Shown here in pieces: positions 43,343 through 52,687 of a stretch of DNA of 64,000 nucleotides (the first letter of the stretch is position 1; each line of letters opens with the position of its first letter). The notes beneath the pieces are model-generated. The model made no database searches, had not been told where the DNA came from, and worked only from the letters and a program-made list of their open reading frames with translations. The position numbers and the translations under genes were made by a program. This stretch comes from Actinomycetales bacterium. Its GTDB lineage: Bacteria; Actinomycetota; Actinomycetes; Actinomycetales; Dermatophilaceae. The stretch covers positions 26,225 through 90,224 of the forward strand of contig JADJVI010000008.1 of the NCBI GenBank assembly GCA_016710645.1, written 5' to 3'.

Positions 43343-44965
43343 CTAGGTCTCCGGGACCATCTCGATCGACCCGCAGGGGCATTCCTGCACGCACACGCCG
43401 CAGCCCTTGCAGTAGTCGTAGTCGATCTCGTAGCCCTTGCCGATACCGGTCTTCTTCACCGCGTTGTCCGGGCAGACGCCGAAGCAGTTGTCGCACGCGA
43501 AGCAGTTGCCGCACGACATGCAGCGACGGGCCTCGAACTTGGCGGTCCGCTCGTCGAGGCCACTGACGACCTCATCGAAGGTGGACGCCCGCCGGGCACC
43601 CTCCAGGTGGGGTCGCTGCTGGTGGGGCGCGTCGGCGTAGTACCAGGTGGTGAGCTTGTCGAAGGTCGCCACCGGGTGCTTGGCGGCCGGCTGGTATGCC
43701 GTGCCGCGCAAGTAGGCGTCGATGTGGCGGGCGGCCTTCTTGCCGTGTCCGACGGCGACGGTGACCGTGCGTTCGGCGGGAACCATGTCGCCGCCGGCGA
43801 AGACACCCTTGCGACCGGTCATCATCGAGCGGTCGACGGTGACGACGCCGTCGTTGATTTCGATGCCCTCGACGTCCTCGAGGAAGGTCAGGTCGGCTTC
43901 CTGGCCCAGCGCCAAGACCAACGAGTCGGCCTCCAGCTCCTCGAACTCGCCGGTCGGCTGCGGGAACCCGGTCTCGTCAAGGGCCATCTTCTCGACCACC
44001 ATCTTGCCGTCGTCGACGTGCTTGATGGTCGAGAGCCACTTGAGCAGGATGCCCTCCTCCAAGGCCTCTTCAACCTCGAAGTCGTGGGCCGGCATCTTGT
44101 CGCGGGTGCGGCGGTAGACGATGATCGCTTCTTCCGCGCCCAGCCGCTTGGCCGTGCGGGCAGCGTCGATGGCGGTGTTGCCGCCACCGTAGACGACGAC
44201 CCGCCGTCCCAGCATTGGCTTGTCTTCCTCGGTCTCGACGTCACGCAGGTAGGACACCGCGTCGAGGATCTTGGCCGACTCGCCGGCAGGGATGTAGGCG
44301 CGCTTGCCGATGTGGGCGCCGACGGCGGTGAAGATCGCGTCGAAACCCTCGGCGAGGGCGGCCTCGAGGTCGGTCACCGTGGAATTGAGCTCGATCTGCA
44401 CGCCGAGGTCGGTGATGCGGCGCACCTCGGCGTCGAGAATGTCGCGCGGCAACCGGTAGGACGGGATACCGAACCGCATCATTCCGCCGACCAACGGGCC
44501 GGACTCACGGATGATCACGTCGTGACCCATCCGGCGCAGGTGGTACGCCGCTGACAGGCCCGACGGGCCCGCCCCGATGACGAGGACCCGCTTGCCGGTG
44601 AGCTGCGCCGGCGGTTCGAAGGACCAGCCCTGGCGGATCGCCTCGTCGCCGAGGAACCGCTCGACGGCGTTGATGCCCACGGCCTCGTCGACCTCGGCCC
44701 GGTTGCAGGCGTTCTGGCAGGGGTGATAGCAGACCCGGCCCATGATCGCGGGGAACGGGTTGTCCTGGACGATCTGCCGCCAGGCCGCCTCGTAGGACCC
44801 CTCCTCGGCGTGGAACAACCACTGCTGGATGTTCTCACCGGCCGGGCAGGCCTGGTTGCACGGGGGCAACAGGTCGACGTAGACCGGCCGCTCGGTGCGC
44901 CAACTGCCGGTCTGGTTGGCCAGGCTGGAGCCGACGTCGAGGGTGATGGCGAAGGGCTTCTGCAT
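43343..44965 (-). CDS. GltD-like NAD(P)-binding iron-sulfur flavoprotein with ferredoxin domain
   Basis: 540 residues. N-terminal cysteine cluster (PPCNQACPAG, CYHPCQNACNR), then FAD and NAD(P) Rossmann loops (VLVIGAGPSGLSAAYHL, VVVYGGGNTAIDAARTA), as in glutamate synthase small subunit, then a C-terminal two-cluster ferredoxin (CMSCGNCFACDNCFGVCP, CKGCGVCVQECPCGS). It should carry electrons between the 2-oxoacid oxidoreductase encoded upstream and NAD(P). ATG overlaps the porB stop (ATGA); the frame to 45253 is antisense-like extension into porB and is rejected. Confidence 0.88.
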   Translation of the reverse strand: MQKPFAITLDVGSSLANQTGSWRTERPVYVDLLPPCNQACPAGENIQQWLFHAEEGSYEAAWRQIVQDNPFPAIMGRVCYHPCQNACNRAEVDEAVGINAVERFLGDEAIRQGWSFEPPAQLTGKRVLVIGAGPSGLSAAYHLRRMGHDVIIRESGPLVGGMMRFGIPSYRLPRDILDAEVRRITDLGVQIELNSTVTDLEAALAEGFDAIFTAVGAHIGKRAYIPAGESAKILDAVSYLRDVETEEDKPMLGRRVVVYGGGNTAIDAARTAKRLGAEEAIIVYRRTRDKMPAHDFEVEEALEEGILLKWLSTIKHVDDGKMVVEKMALDETGFPQPTGEFEELEADSLVLALGQEADLTFLEDVEGIEINDGVVTVDRSMMTGRKGVFAGGDMVPAERTVTVAVGHGKKAARHIDAYLRGTAYQPAAKHPVATFDKLTTWYYADAPHQQRPHLEGARRASTFDEVVSGLDERTAKFEARRCMSCGNCFACDNCFGVCPDNAVKKTGIGKGYEIDYDYCKGCGVCVQECPCGSIEMVPET

Positions 44966-46143
44966 CACGCGTTCGCCTCCTCGGCGATGGGGGGGAGGGT
45001 GGGGGAGGTGGCCTCGGGCAGCAGCCCGTAGCGGCGGATGTTGCGGTCGGCCTGGGCCTGCAGCCGGTCGATGACCTCGTCGCGACGGACCGGGTTGAAC
45101 AGGTGGGCGAAGCGCTTCTGCCCCTTGAGGTAGTCCTCGACCGGCACCTGACGCCGGATCGGAGTGGAGGCCACGACCTCGCCGTATTCGCCCTCGAAGA
45201 CCGGCCAGAGCCCGCTCTGGGTGGCCAACCGGGCGATCTTGATGGTGTCGCATGAAGCCGTGCCCCAGCCGAGTGGGCAGGGGACCATGACGTGGATATA
45301 GCGGGCGCCCCGCATCGACATGGCCCGGGTCACCTTCGCTTCCAGGTCGTGGAGGTCGGCGACGGTGGCAGTGGCGACATAGGGAATCTCGTGCGCCATG
45401 GCGATGCGCGGCAGGTCCTTGCCCTGGCCGAAGACGTTGCCCGGGTCGTCACCGACGGCCTGGGTGGTCGCGGTGCGGGCAGCAGGAGGGGTCGCTCCGG
45501 AGCGCTGCACGCCGGTGTTCATGTAGGCCTCGTTGTCATAACAGATGTAGAGCACGTCGTCGTTGCGCTCGAACATCCCTGACAGACAGCCGAATCCGAT
45601 GTCGACAGTGCCCCCGTCGCCACCCTGGGCGACCACTCGGATGTCGTCGCGACCCAAGGCCTTGTATGCCGCCGCGACGCCCGAGGCGACAGCGGGGGCG
45701 TTGCCGAACAGCGAGTGCAGCCAGGCGACCCGCCACGAGGTCTCGGGGTAGGGCGTGGAGAAGACCTCCAGGCAGCCGGTGGCGTTGACGGCGACGAGCT
45801 TGCCGTCAGCCGCTCGCATCGCGGCGTCGAGGGCGTAGCGGGCGCCGAGGGCCTCGCCGCAGCCCTGGCAGGCCCGGTGGCCGCTGGTGAGCGAGTTGAA
45901 CCGCTTGGGGTCCGATTGCACCGACCGCTCGGAGACGGGAAGGAGCCGGTTGCCGACGGCGAAGGAGCCGACTTGGTAGAACTTCACCGGGGTCGCCGCG
46001 GGGGTGTCGTGGACGACCTCCGGGACGACACCCATGTGGTAGCCGGCGTCGGCGACCGTCGACGGGCCGTGGATGGTCAGGGCGCTGGTCGAGGTGATGT
46101 CGAGGGACTCGGCGGACGAGGGCGACGCGGATGAGGACGACAT
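44965..46143 (-). CDS. porB: 2-oxoacid:ferredoxin oxidoreductase beta subunit
   Basis: 392 residues. Thiamine diphosphate subunit: GDGGTVDIGFGCLSG with NDDVLYICYDNEAYMNTG is the TPP/Mg motif, and cysteines in CQGCGEALG, NATGCLEVF and VPCPLGW bind a [4Fe-4S] cluster. Residues 1-~75 are an added Ser/Thr-rich tail. Start MSSSSASP at 46143 with AGGA upstream. Pyruvate is the likeliest substrate, but 2-oxoisovalerate or 2-oxoglutarate cannot be excluded. Confidence 0.9.
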   Translation of the reverse strand: MSSSSASPSSAESLDITSTSALTIHGPSTVADAGYHMGVVPEVVHDTPAATPVKFYQVGSFAVGNRLLPVSERSVQSDPKRFNSLTSGHRACQGCGEALGARYALDAAMRAADGKLVAVNATGCLEVFSTPYPETSWRVAWLHSLFGNAPAVASGVAAAYKALGRDDIRVVAQGGDGGTVDIGFGCLSGMFERNDDVLYICYDNEAYMNTGVQRSGATPPAARTATTQAVGDDPGNVFGQGKDLPRIAMAHEIPYVATATVADLHDLEAKVTRAMSMRGARYIHVMVPCPLGWGTASCDTIKIARLATQSGLWPVFEGEYGEVVASTPIRRQVPVEDYLKGQKRFAHLFNPVRRDEVIDRLQAQADRNIRRYGLLPEATSPTLPPIAEEANA

Positions 46144-46159
46144 GTGGTCCTGGCCTCTC

Positions 46160-47413
46160 TTATCGGGACCCGGCGCGCACGGCGCCCAGGTCGCGCAGGA
46201 TGTTCTCGGCGGCCGGGCCAGAGCGACGGTCGGCGCGGGTGCGGGCCAACTCGCGCTCGACCAGGCCATGGTCGAGGTCGAGGAAGGTCAGTGCGGGCAG
46301 GTCGTCGGCGACCGCCTTGTCGAAGGCATCGTGCAGTGAGCTCTTGAGGATGGCTCGGCCGCCCAACCCCGCGACGATCGTGTAGTTGGCGATCGGACTG
46401 GCCGACATGGCCATCCGCACGTGGGAGGCGACGATCCCGCCGATGCCGACCGAGAAGGCCTTCTCGACGCAGACGAACCGCTTGGCCGCCCCCAGCGCCT
46501 CGCGCACGGCATCCAACGGGAACGGTCGGAACGACGTGATCCCGAGGGCGCCGATCTTCTCGCCGCGCTCGCGGCGCTCGTCGACGACGTCCTTGATCGT
46601 GCCGAGCACCGAACCGAGGGCGATGACAACCGTTTCGGCATCCTCCAGACGGTAGCCCCGGACCAGGCCGCCGGAGTCGCGGTCGAAGACCGCACGGAAC
46701 TCCTCGGCGACCCGCGGAATGACATCGAGGGCCTGCATCTGCCGCTCATGGGCGAGATAGCGCACCTCGGTGAACGCCTCCGGACCCACCATGGCGCCGA
46801 TCGACACCGGCTGCTCCGGGTCGAGCACCTGGCGCGGCTCGAACGGCGGCAGGAACCGGGCCACCTGCTCGACCTCGGGCACGTCGACCTGCTCGACCGC
46901 GTGGGTGAGGATGAACCCATCCATGCAGACCATGACCGGCAGCGACAGCTCTTCGGCGATCTTGAAGGCCTGGACGTGCAGGTCGGCGGCTTCCTGGTTG
47001 GTCTCGGCATACAGCTGTATCCACCCCGAGTCGCGCTGGCTCATCGCATCGGTGTGGTCGTTCCAGATGTTGATCGGAGCGCCGATAGCGCGGTTGGCGA
47101 CCGTCATGACGATGGGCAGGCCGAGCCCGGACGCGTTGTAGACCGCCTCGACCATGAACAGCAACCCCTGGCTGGCGGTGGCGGTGTAGGACCGCGCGCC
47201 GGCTGCCGAGGCACCGATCGCCACCGACATCGCGGCGAACTCGCTCTCCACGTTGACGTACTCGCAGCCGGGCAGTTCACCGGCTTTGACGATGGCCGAC
47301 AGGCCCTCGACGATGTGGGTCTGGGGTGAGATGGGGTAAGCGCAGATCACGTGCGGACGGCAGGCTGCCACCGCGCGGGCAACTGCCATCGAACCCTCAA
47401 GCTGAGTGAGCAC
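46160..47413 (-). CDS. porA: 2-oxoacid:ferredoxin oxidoreductase alpha subunit
   Basis: 417 residues. Pyrimidine-binding and transketolase C-like domains: VICAYPISPQTHIVEGLS, YVNVESEFAAMSVAIGASAAG, TATASQGLLFMVEAVYNASGL, NIWNDHTDAMSQRDSGWIQLYAETNQEA. GTG 47413 lies 7 bases after AAGGAG (47421-47426), and overlaps the porG end by 17 bases. The 975-residue frame reaching 49087 is antisense to two plus-strand genes and is rejected. Confidence 0.92.
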   Translation of the reverse strand: MLTQLEGSMAVARAVAACRPHVICAYPISPQTHIVEGLSAIVKAGELPGCEYVNVESEFAAMSVAIGASAAGARSYTATASQGLLFMVEAVYNASGLGLPIVMTVANRAIGAPINIWNDHTDAMSQRDSGWIQLYAETNQEAADLHVQAFKIAEELSLPVMVCMDGFILTHAVEQVDVPEVEQVARFLPPFEPRQVLDPEQPVSIGAMVGPEAFTEVRYLAHERQMQALDVIPRVAEEFRAVFDRDSGGLVRGYRLEDAETVVIALGSVLGTIKDVVDERRERGEKIGALGITSFRPFPLDAVREALGAAKRFVCVEKAFSVGIGGIVASHVRMAMSASPIANYTIVAGLGGRAILKSSLHDAFDKAVADDLPALTFLDLDHGLVERELARTRADRRSGPAAENILRDLGAVRAGSR

Positions 47414-48005
47414 CGGCACTCTCCTTCGTGTGCTCGCCGGCCGTCGTGGGCCGCAGCGAGTGGACCAGGTCGTATGCCGCGGTGGCGGCGGCGACGTTCT
47501 TGTCGCCCAAGGCTCCAGGGAAGTGCTGGCGCACGGCCTCCAGGAGAGCGGGCAGGTGAATGAGCCCGGTGAAGGCCGCGAGGCCACCGAGCAGGACGAG
47601 GTTAGGCATCGGGCGGCCGATGTGCTCGCGGGCGATGACGGTGGCCGGGATGGTGAGGATCTGGCACCGCCCGTCCTCCATCTCGTCCAGCCCCAGTTGC
47701 CCGACGGTGCGGCTGGAGTTGATGAGGACGAACCCACCCGGTTTGAGGCCACCGAAGACGTCGACCTGGTGCAGCAAGGTCGAGTCCTGGACGACGAGGG
47801 CATCGGGGGTGACGACGGGTTCGCGGACTCGGATCGGCGTGTCGGACATGCGGCAGAAGGCGACGACAGGTGCGCCAGTGCGTTCCGAGCCGAAGCTCGG
47901 GAAGGCCTGCGCGTGCCGGCCGTCGGCGAAGAAGGCGTGGGAGAGCAGCTCGGCGGCGGTGACGACACCTTGTCCGCCTCGGCCGTGGATGCGGACTTCA
48001 AACAT
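47397..48005 (-). CDS. porG: 2-oxoacid:ferredoxin oxidoreductase gamma subunit
   Basis: 202 residues. MFEVRIHGRGGQGVVTAAELL is the gamma-domain start; FGSERTGAPVVAFCRM and LINSSRTVG follow. First gene of the four-gene minus-strand operon porG-porA-porB-GltD-like. TAGGTT 7 bases before the ATG (minus 48013-48018) suggests a leaderless mRNA. Confidence 0.92.
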   Translation of the reverse strand: MFEVRIHGRGGQGVVTAAELLSHAFFADGRHAQAFPSFGSERTGAPVVAFCRMSDTPIRVREPVVTPDALVVQDSTLLHQVDVFGGLKPGGFVLINSSRTVGQLGLDEMEDGRCQILTIPATVIAREHIGRPMPNLVLLGGLAAFTGLIHLPALLEAVRQHFPGALGDKNVAAATAAYDLVHSLRPTTAGEHTKESAGAHSA

Positions 48006-48012
48006 GCGCCCC

Positions 48013-48079
48013 AACCTAGGCGGCGATATCCGGCAGGCCAAGGGCCGTACGTCCTCACCTGTGACCCAGCCGTTACCCT
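48013..48079. promoter_or_regulatory. Divergent leaderless-type promoters of porG and DUF808 gene
   Basis: TAGGTT (minus, 48013-48018) is 7 bases before the porG ATG; TACCCT (plus, 48074-48079) is 6 bases before ATG 48086. Confidence 0.45.
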
Positions 48080-48085
48080 GTCGGC

Positions 48086-49045
48086 ATGAGTGGTGGTTTG
48101 GTCGCGCTGTTGGACGATATTGCCGCGTTGGCCAAGCTCGCCGCCGCGTCGCTCGACGACGTCGGCGCCGCGGCCGGACGTGCGAGCGCCAAGGCCGCTG
48201 GGGTGGTCATCGACGACACCGCGGTGACCCCGCGCTATGCGACAGGATTCAGTCCCGACCGCGAACTGCCGATCATCAAGCGGATCGCCCAGGGGTCGTT
48301 GCGCAACAAGCTGCTGTTCATCCTGCCGGCCGCGATGCTGCTCAGTCAGTTCCTGCCGGGGGCGCTGACCCCCCTGCTCATGATGGGCGGCACCTACCTG
48401 TGCTACGAGGGTGCCGAGAAGATCTGGGAGAAGATCTCGGGCCACTCCAGCGGCCACGAAACGCCCGCGGGGATACAGGGGACCCCGCAGGAGGAGGAGA
48501 TGGTCAACGGTGCGATCCGCACCGACTTCATCCTCTCCGCCGAGATCATGGTCATCGCCCTCAACGAGGTGGCCAATGAGCCATTCCTCTCCCGGGCGAT
48601 CATCCTCGTCGTCGTCGCCATCGGCATCACCATCGGCGTCTATGGCGTCGTCGCGCTCATCGTCAAGATGGACGACATCGGCCTGCACCTGGCCGGCCGA
48701 TCGAACCGAGTCGCTCAGGTGGTGGGCAATGGGTTGGTCAAGGCGATGCCCAAGCTCTTGTCGGCCCTGGCCACCATCGGCACTGTCGCCATGCTCTGGG
48801 TCGGTGGCCACATCCTGCTGGTCGGCTTCGACACCCTGGGGTGGCACACCATTTACGGCTGGGTCCATCACCTGGAGGAAGCGGTGGTGCACGCCACCGG
48901 ACCCCTCGGCGGCGCGCTGGGCTGGCTGACCAACACCGCACTCTCGGCGGTCTTCGGCCTCATCGTCGGGATGCTCGTCGTGGGCGTCATGCACGTGCTG
49001 CCGCGCCGTGCTGACGCCGAGCCCGCTGCACCCGCCGAGCACTGA
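48086..49045 (+). CDS. DUF808 (YedI-type) membrane protein
   Basis: 319 residues with about six membrane helices. MSGGLVALLDDIAALAKLAAASLDDVGAAAGRASAKAAGVVIDDTAVTPRY-type N-terminus, IIKRIAQGSLRNKL and YLCYEGAEKIWEK are the DUF808 signature. Function unknown, possibly transport. Stop is 19 bases before the next start. Confidence 0.9.
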   Translation: MSGGLVALLDDIAALAKLAAASLDDVGAAAGRASAKAAGVVIDDTAVTPRYATGFSPDRELPIIKRIAQGSLRNKLLFILPAAMLLSQFLPGALTPLLMMGGTYLCYEGAEKIWEKISGHSSGHETPAGIQGTPQEEEMVNGAIRTDFILSAEIMVIALNEVANEPFLSRAIILVVVAIGITIGVYGVVALIVKMDDIGLHLAGRSNRVAQVVGNGLVKAMPKLLSALATIGTVAMLWVGGHILLVGFDTLGWHTIYGWVHHLEEAVVHATGPLGGALGWLTNTALSAVFGLIVGMLVVGVMHVLPRRADAEPAAPAEH

Positions 49046-49064
49046 CCGTGCCGCCGGGTCCACC

Positions 49065-50036
49065 GTGACGACGGCCGAGACGACCACGGCTCGGGACCGG
49101 CTGCTCTGGCCACTGGTCTTCGGGGTGGTTGGCCTCGGTGTGGCCAGCTATGCGATGACCCGTTTCGACGGATCGATGCGGGCGAAGTTCTTCGGATCCG
49201 GAATCCTCGCCGTGGAGTTCGCGGCCACACCGGACCGCTGGGCCGAGGTGGTCGCCACCAACGGCGCGCACGGCATGGCCGCGGTGCGGGAATCCCTGCG
49301 GTGGGACCCGGCCTACATCGCTCTGTATGCCGTGGTGCTCACCCTGCTCATGGCGCGAGTACGCCGGATCGACCCGCGGCTTCCCCGTTCGGCCGGGTGG
49401 TTCCCGGCTCTCGGAGGCGTCTTCGACCTCGTCGAAGACGCCTGTCTCTGGCTCTCGCTGGACGCACCCTCGGGCCCCCTCCTGGCGACCGCCGCTGGGT
49501 GCGCGACGGTGAAGTTCGCCCTTCTGGGCGCCGTGCTCGGGTATGCCGTCCGGTCCTGGCTGCGCGCCGGGGGTCCCACTCGGCGATTCTGGGATCGCCT
49601 GAGCCGCCGACTCGGCCCGTTGCGGGCGAGCCTGGTCATCGGCTCCCTCGCAGTCGTGTTCGCCATCATCGGACTGGGCGCGGCCAAGATCCTCACCGAC
49701 GAGGCGCTCCTCACGGCAGACCACCGCGAGGTCCCGGCGACCGTCACCGACACCGCCAGCGGCCGCGGACCCCTACAGGTGCGCGATGTCCGGTATGCCG
49801 TGGACGGCATACCGGTGGTGGCACGGGTGGGTGCCCCGACTTTCACGACACTGCGGCAGGGCGATCTGGTCACCGTGGACTACGACCCGTGGAAACCCGA
49901 CCGGGCGCGGTTGGCGGGGCACCCGGAGGTGCCCCTCATCTTCATCCTCGGGGTGACGCTCAGCCTCGTGGCGGTGACCTGGCGGGCCGCGGCGCGTCGG
50001 CAGCGCGGGGTGAGCGGGCCCGTGGCCAACAGGTAG
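49065..50036 (+). CDS. Membrane protein with DUF3592-like C-terminal part
   Basis: 323 residues. About six hydrophobic segments: a first block (around 15-160) unlike any family I recognise, then LVIGSLAVVFAIIGLG and a soluble loop (VPATVTDTASGRGP to VTVDYDPWKPDRARL) resembling DUF3592, and a last helix. GTG 49065 avoids overlap with the preceding gene. Contains a perfect 12-bp inverted pair of the GGTATGCCG word. Function unknown. Confidence 0.65.
   Translation: MTTAETTTARDRLLWPLVFGVVGLGVASYAMTRFDGSMRAKFFGSGILAVEFAATPDRWAEVVATNGAHGMAAVRESLRWDPAYIALYAVVLTLLMARVRRIDPRLPRSAGWFPALGGVFDLVEDACLWLSLDAPSGPLLATAAGCATVKFALLGAVLGYAVRSWLRAGGPTRRFWDRLSRRLGPLRASLVIGSLAVVFAIIGLGAAKILTDEALLTADHREVPATVTDTASGRGPLQVRDVRYAVDGIPVVARVGAPTFTTLRQGDLVTVDYDPWKPDRARLAGHPEVPLIFILGVTLSLVAVTWRAAARRQRGVSGPVANR
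49790..49815. repeat. Perfect inverted GGTATGCCG pair inside a gene
   Basis: CCGGTATGCCGT (49790-49801) and ACGGCATACCGG (49804-49815) are 12-bp arms with a 2-base spacer. They encode VRYAVDGIPVV, so two motif copies in different frames are accommodated by the protein. Confidence 0.85.
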
Positions 50037-50039
50037 ACT
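50011..50039 (+). promoter_or_regulatory. Probable promoter of sahH
   Basis: TGAGCG at 50011-50016 and TAGACT at 50034-50039 with a 17-base spacer, at the end of the preceding gene. The transcript would begin near 50047 and carry a leader of about 148 bases, unusual beside so many leaderless genes. Confidence 0.45.
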
Positions 50040-50086
50040 CGGGTTCTTGCCGGCGTGGGTGGACGACCCGCGCGAGGAAGCCGAGG

Positions 50087-50110
50087 CGAGCCGCACCCGC
50101 GAGCCGCACC
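50087..50110. repeat. 11-bp direct repeat in the sahH leader
   Basis: CGAGCCGCACC occurs at 50087-50097 and 50100-50110, followed by a GGCATACC word. Falls in the predicted untranslated leader. Might take part in an RNA structure. Confidence 0.6.
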
Positions 50111-50194
50111 ACGGCATACCGTGCCCTGAAGGGCGACGCCGGGTCAGCTCAGCGCGTGCCGTTCGCGCTCCCTACCCCCGAAGCTGGAGTTCGT

Positions 50195-51658
<1,464 letters not shown>

Positions 51659-51691
51659 CGGCTGCTGCCGCCGGGGCGGCTCCACTCCCTG

Positions 51692-51730
51692 AGGTATGCC
51701 GGGTGCGCACCTCGCGCACCCGGCATACCT
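51692..51730 (+). terminator. Perfect 17-bp hairpin built from GGTATGCCG words
   Basis: Arms 51692-51708 and 51714-51730 pair perfectly over 17 bp around a 5-base loop; each arm begins or ends with the AGGTATGCC word. It sits 34 bases after the sahH stop, so probably ends that transcript, without a U-tract. Confidence 0.75.
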
Positions 51731-52006
51731 GGCATTGGTTCCGTTCTGGCTGCTGAATCCGTGGGGTTCGCGCGACTCTCGCGAAGTCTTCCGAGCCTGC
51801 GATGGCGCGAAGCGGCGGAATCTTGCATACTTGTCACGACGGCGCCCTTCACCCCCTGGGAGGGCGCCGTCGCTGTGTCTCGACGCTTGTGTCTCGTGGC
51901 GGCCACGACGTGGGCGCTTGCGGCGATTCCCCCGGGGCGCGGGTCCCGCGCGCCGCGCGATGTGTGATGATCGGTCAACCGGGACGCAGGGCAGAAGGAG
52001 CAGGAC
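51731..52006 (+). promoter_or_regulatory. mtrA leader with 12-bp hairpin
   Basis: No convincing gene in this 276-base stretch. A GCATACT box near 51825 could be a -10. A hairpin follows: arms 51837-51848 and 51861-51872 (CGACGGCGCCCT and its complement) with a 12-base loop. The rest is a GC-rich leader to AAGGAG at 51995-52000, six bases before the mtrA GTG. The hairpin may be an attenuator or a second terminator. Confidence 0.5.
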
Positions 52007-52684
52007 GTGAAGGGTCGCGTACTCGTCGTCGACGACGATCTCGCGCTGGCGGAGATGCTCAGCATCGTGCTGCGCCAAGAAGGCCTGGAGGTCTCGCACG
52101 TGGCCGACGGATCTGCCGCCGTGGCCGCCTTCCGCGACTCCCGCCCCGACCTCGTGCTGCTGGATGTCATGCTCCCGGGCATGGACGGCATGGAGGTATG
52201 CCGTCGCATCCGCGCCGAGTCCGGCATCCCGATCGTCATGCTCACCGCGCGAACCGACACGGTCGATGTCGTCGTCGGGCTGGAGTCCGGCGCTGACGAC
52301 TACGTCGTCAAGCCGTTCAAGCCGCAGGAGCTCATCGCGCGGATCCGGGCGCGACTGCGCCGCGGCGATGAGCCCGAGCCCGAGCGGCTGGAGATCGGCG
52401 ACCTCGTCATCGATGTCGCTGGGCACTCGGTACGCCGCGGGTCCGAGGTGCTCTCGCTGACGCCACTGGAGTTCGACCTCCTTGTGGCGCTCGCGCGCAA
52501 ACCCTGGCAGGTCTTCACCCGGGAGATCCTCCTGGAGCAGGTGTGGGGCTATCGCCACGCCGGCGACACCCGCTTGGTCAACGTCCACGTGCAGCGGCTG
52601 CGCAGCAAGATCGAACACGACCCCGAGCGACCCCAAATCGTCGTCACCGTGCGCGGTGTCGGCTACAAGGCCGGTCCCGCCTAA
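52007..52684 (+). CDS. mtrA: Response regulator MtrA
   Basis: 225 residues, OmpR family. Acidic pocket DDD (9-11), phospho-site Asp53, VKPFKPQEL lysine, and winged helix ending TVRGVGYKAG. In actinobacteria MtrA controls division, wall hydrolases and DNA replication genes. GTG start with AAGGAG. Followed by mtrB and lpqB in the conserved order. Confidence 0.96.
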   Translation: MKGRVLVVDDDLALAEMLSIVLRQEGLEVSHVADGSAAVAAFRDSRPDLVLLDVMLPGMDGMEVCRRIRAESGIPIVMLTARTDTVDVVVGLESGADDYVVKPFKPQELIARIRARLRRGDEPEPERLEIGDLVIDVAGHSVRRGSEVLSLTPLEFDLLVALARKPWQVFTREILLEQVWGYRHAGDTRLVNVHVQRLRSKIEHDPERPQIVVTVRGVGYKAGPA

Positions 52685-52687
52685 CCC

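Noticed and set aside
47414..49087. Extension of porA to 975 residues
   Set aside because: Runs over porG and antisense to two plus-strand genes; AAGGAG and the family N-terminus place the start at 47413.
50047..50194. Known SAH riboswitch upstream of sahH
   Set aside because: The leader has GAGGA-like pieces but not the conserved CCAGGCUCGG or AACGGCGCU segments I would expect; a covariance search (Rfam RF01057) would decide.
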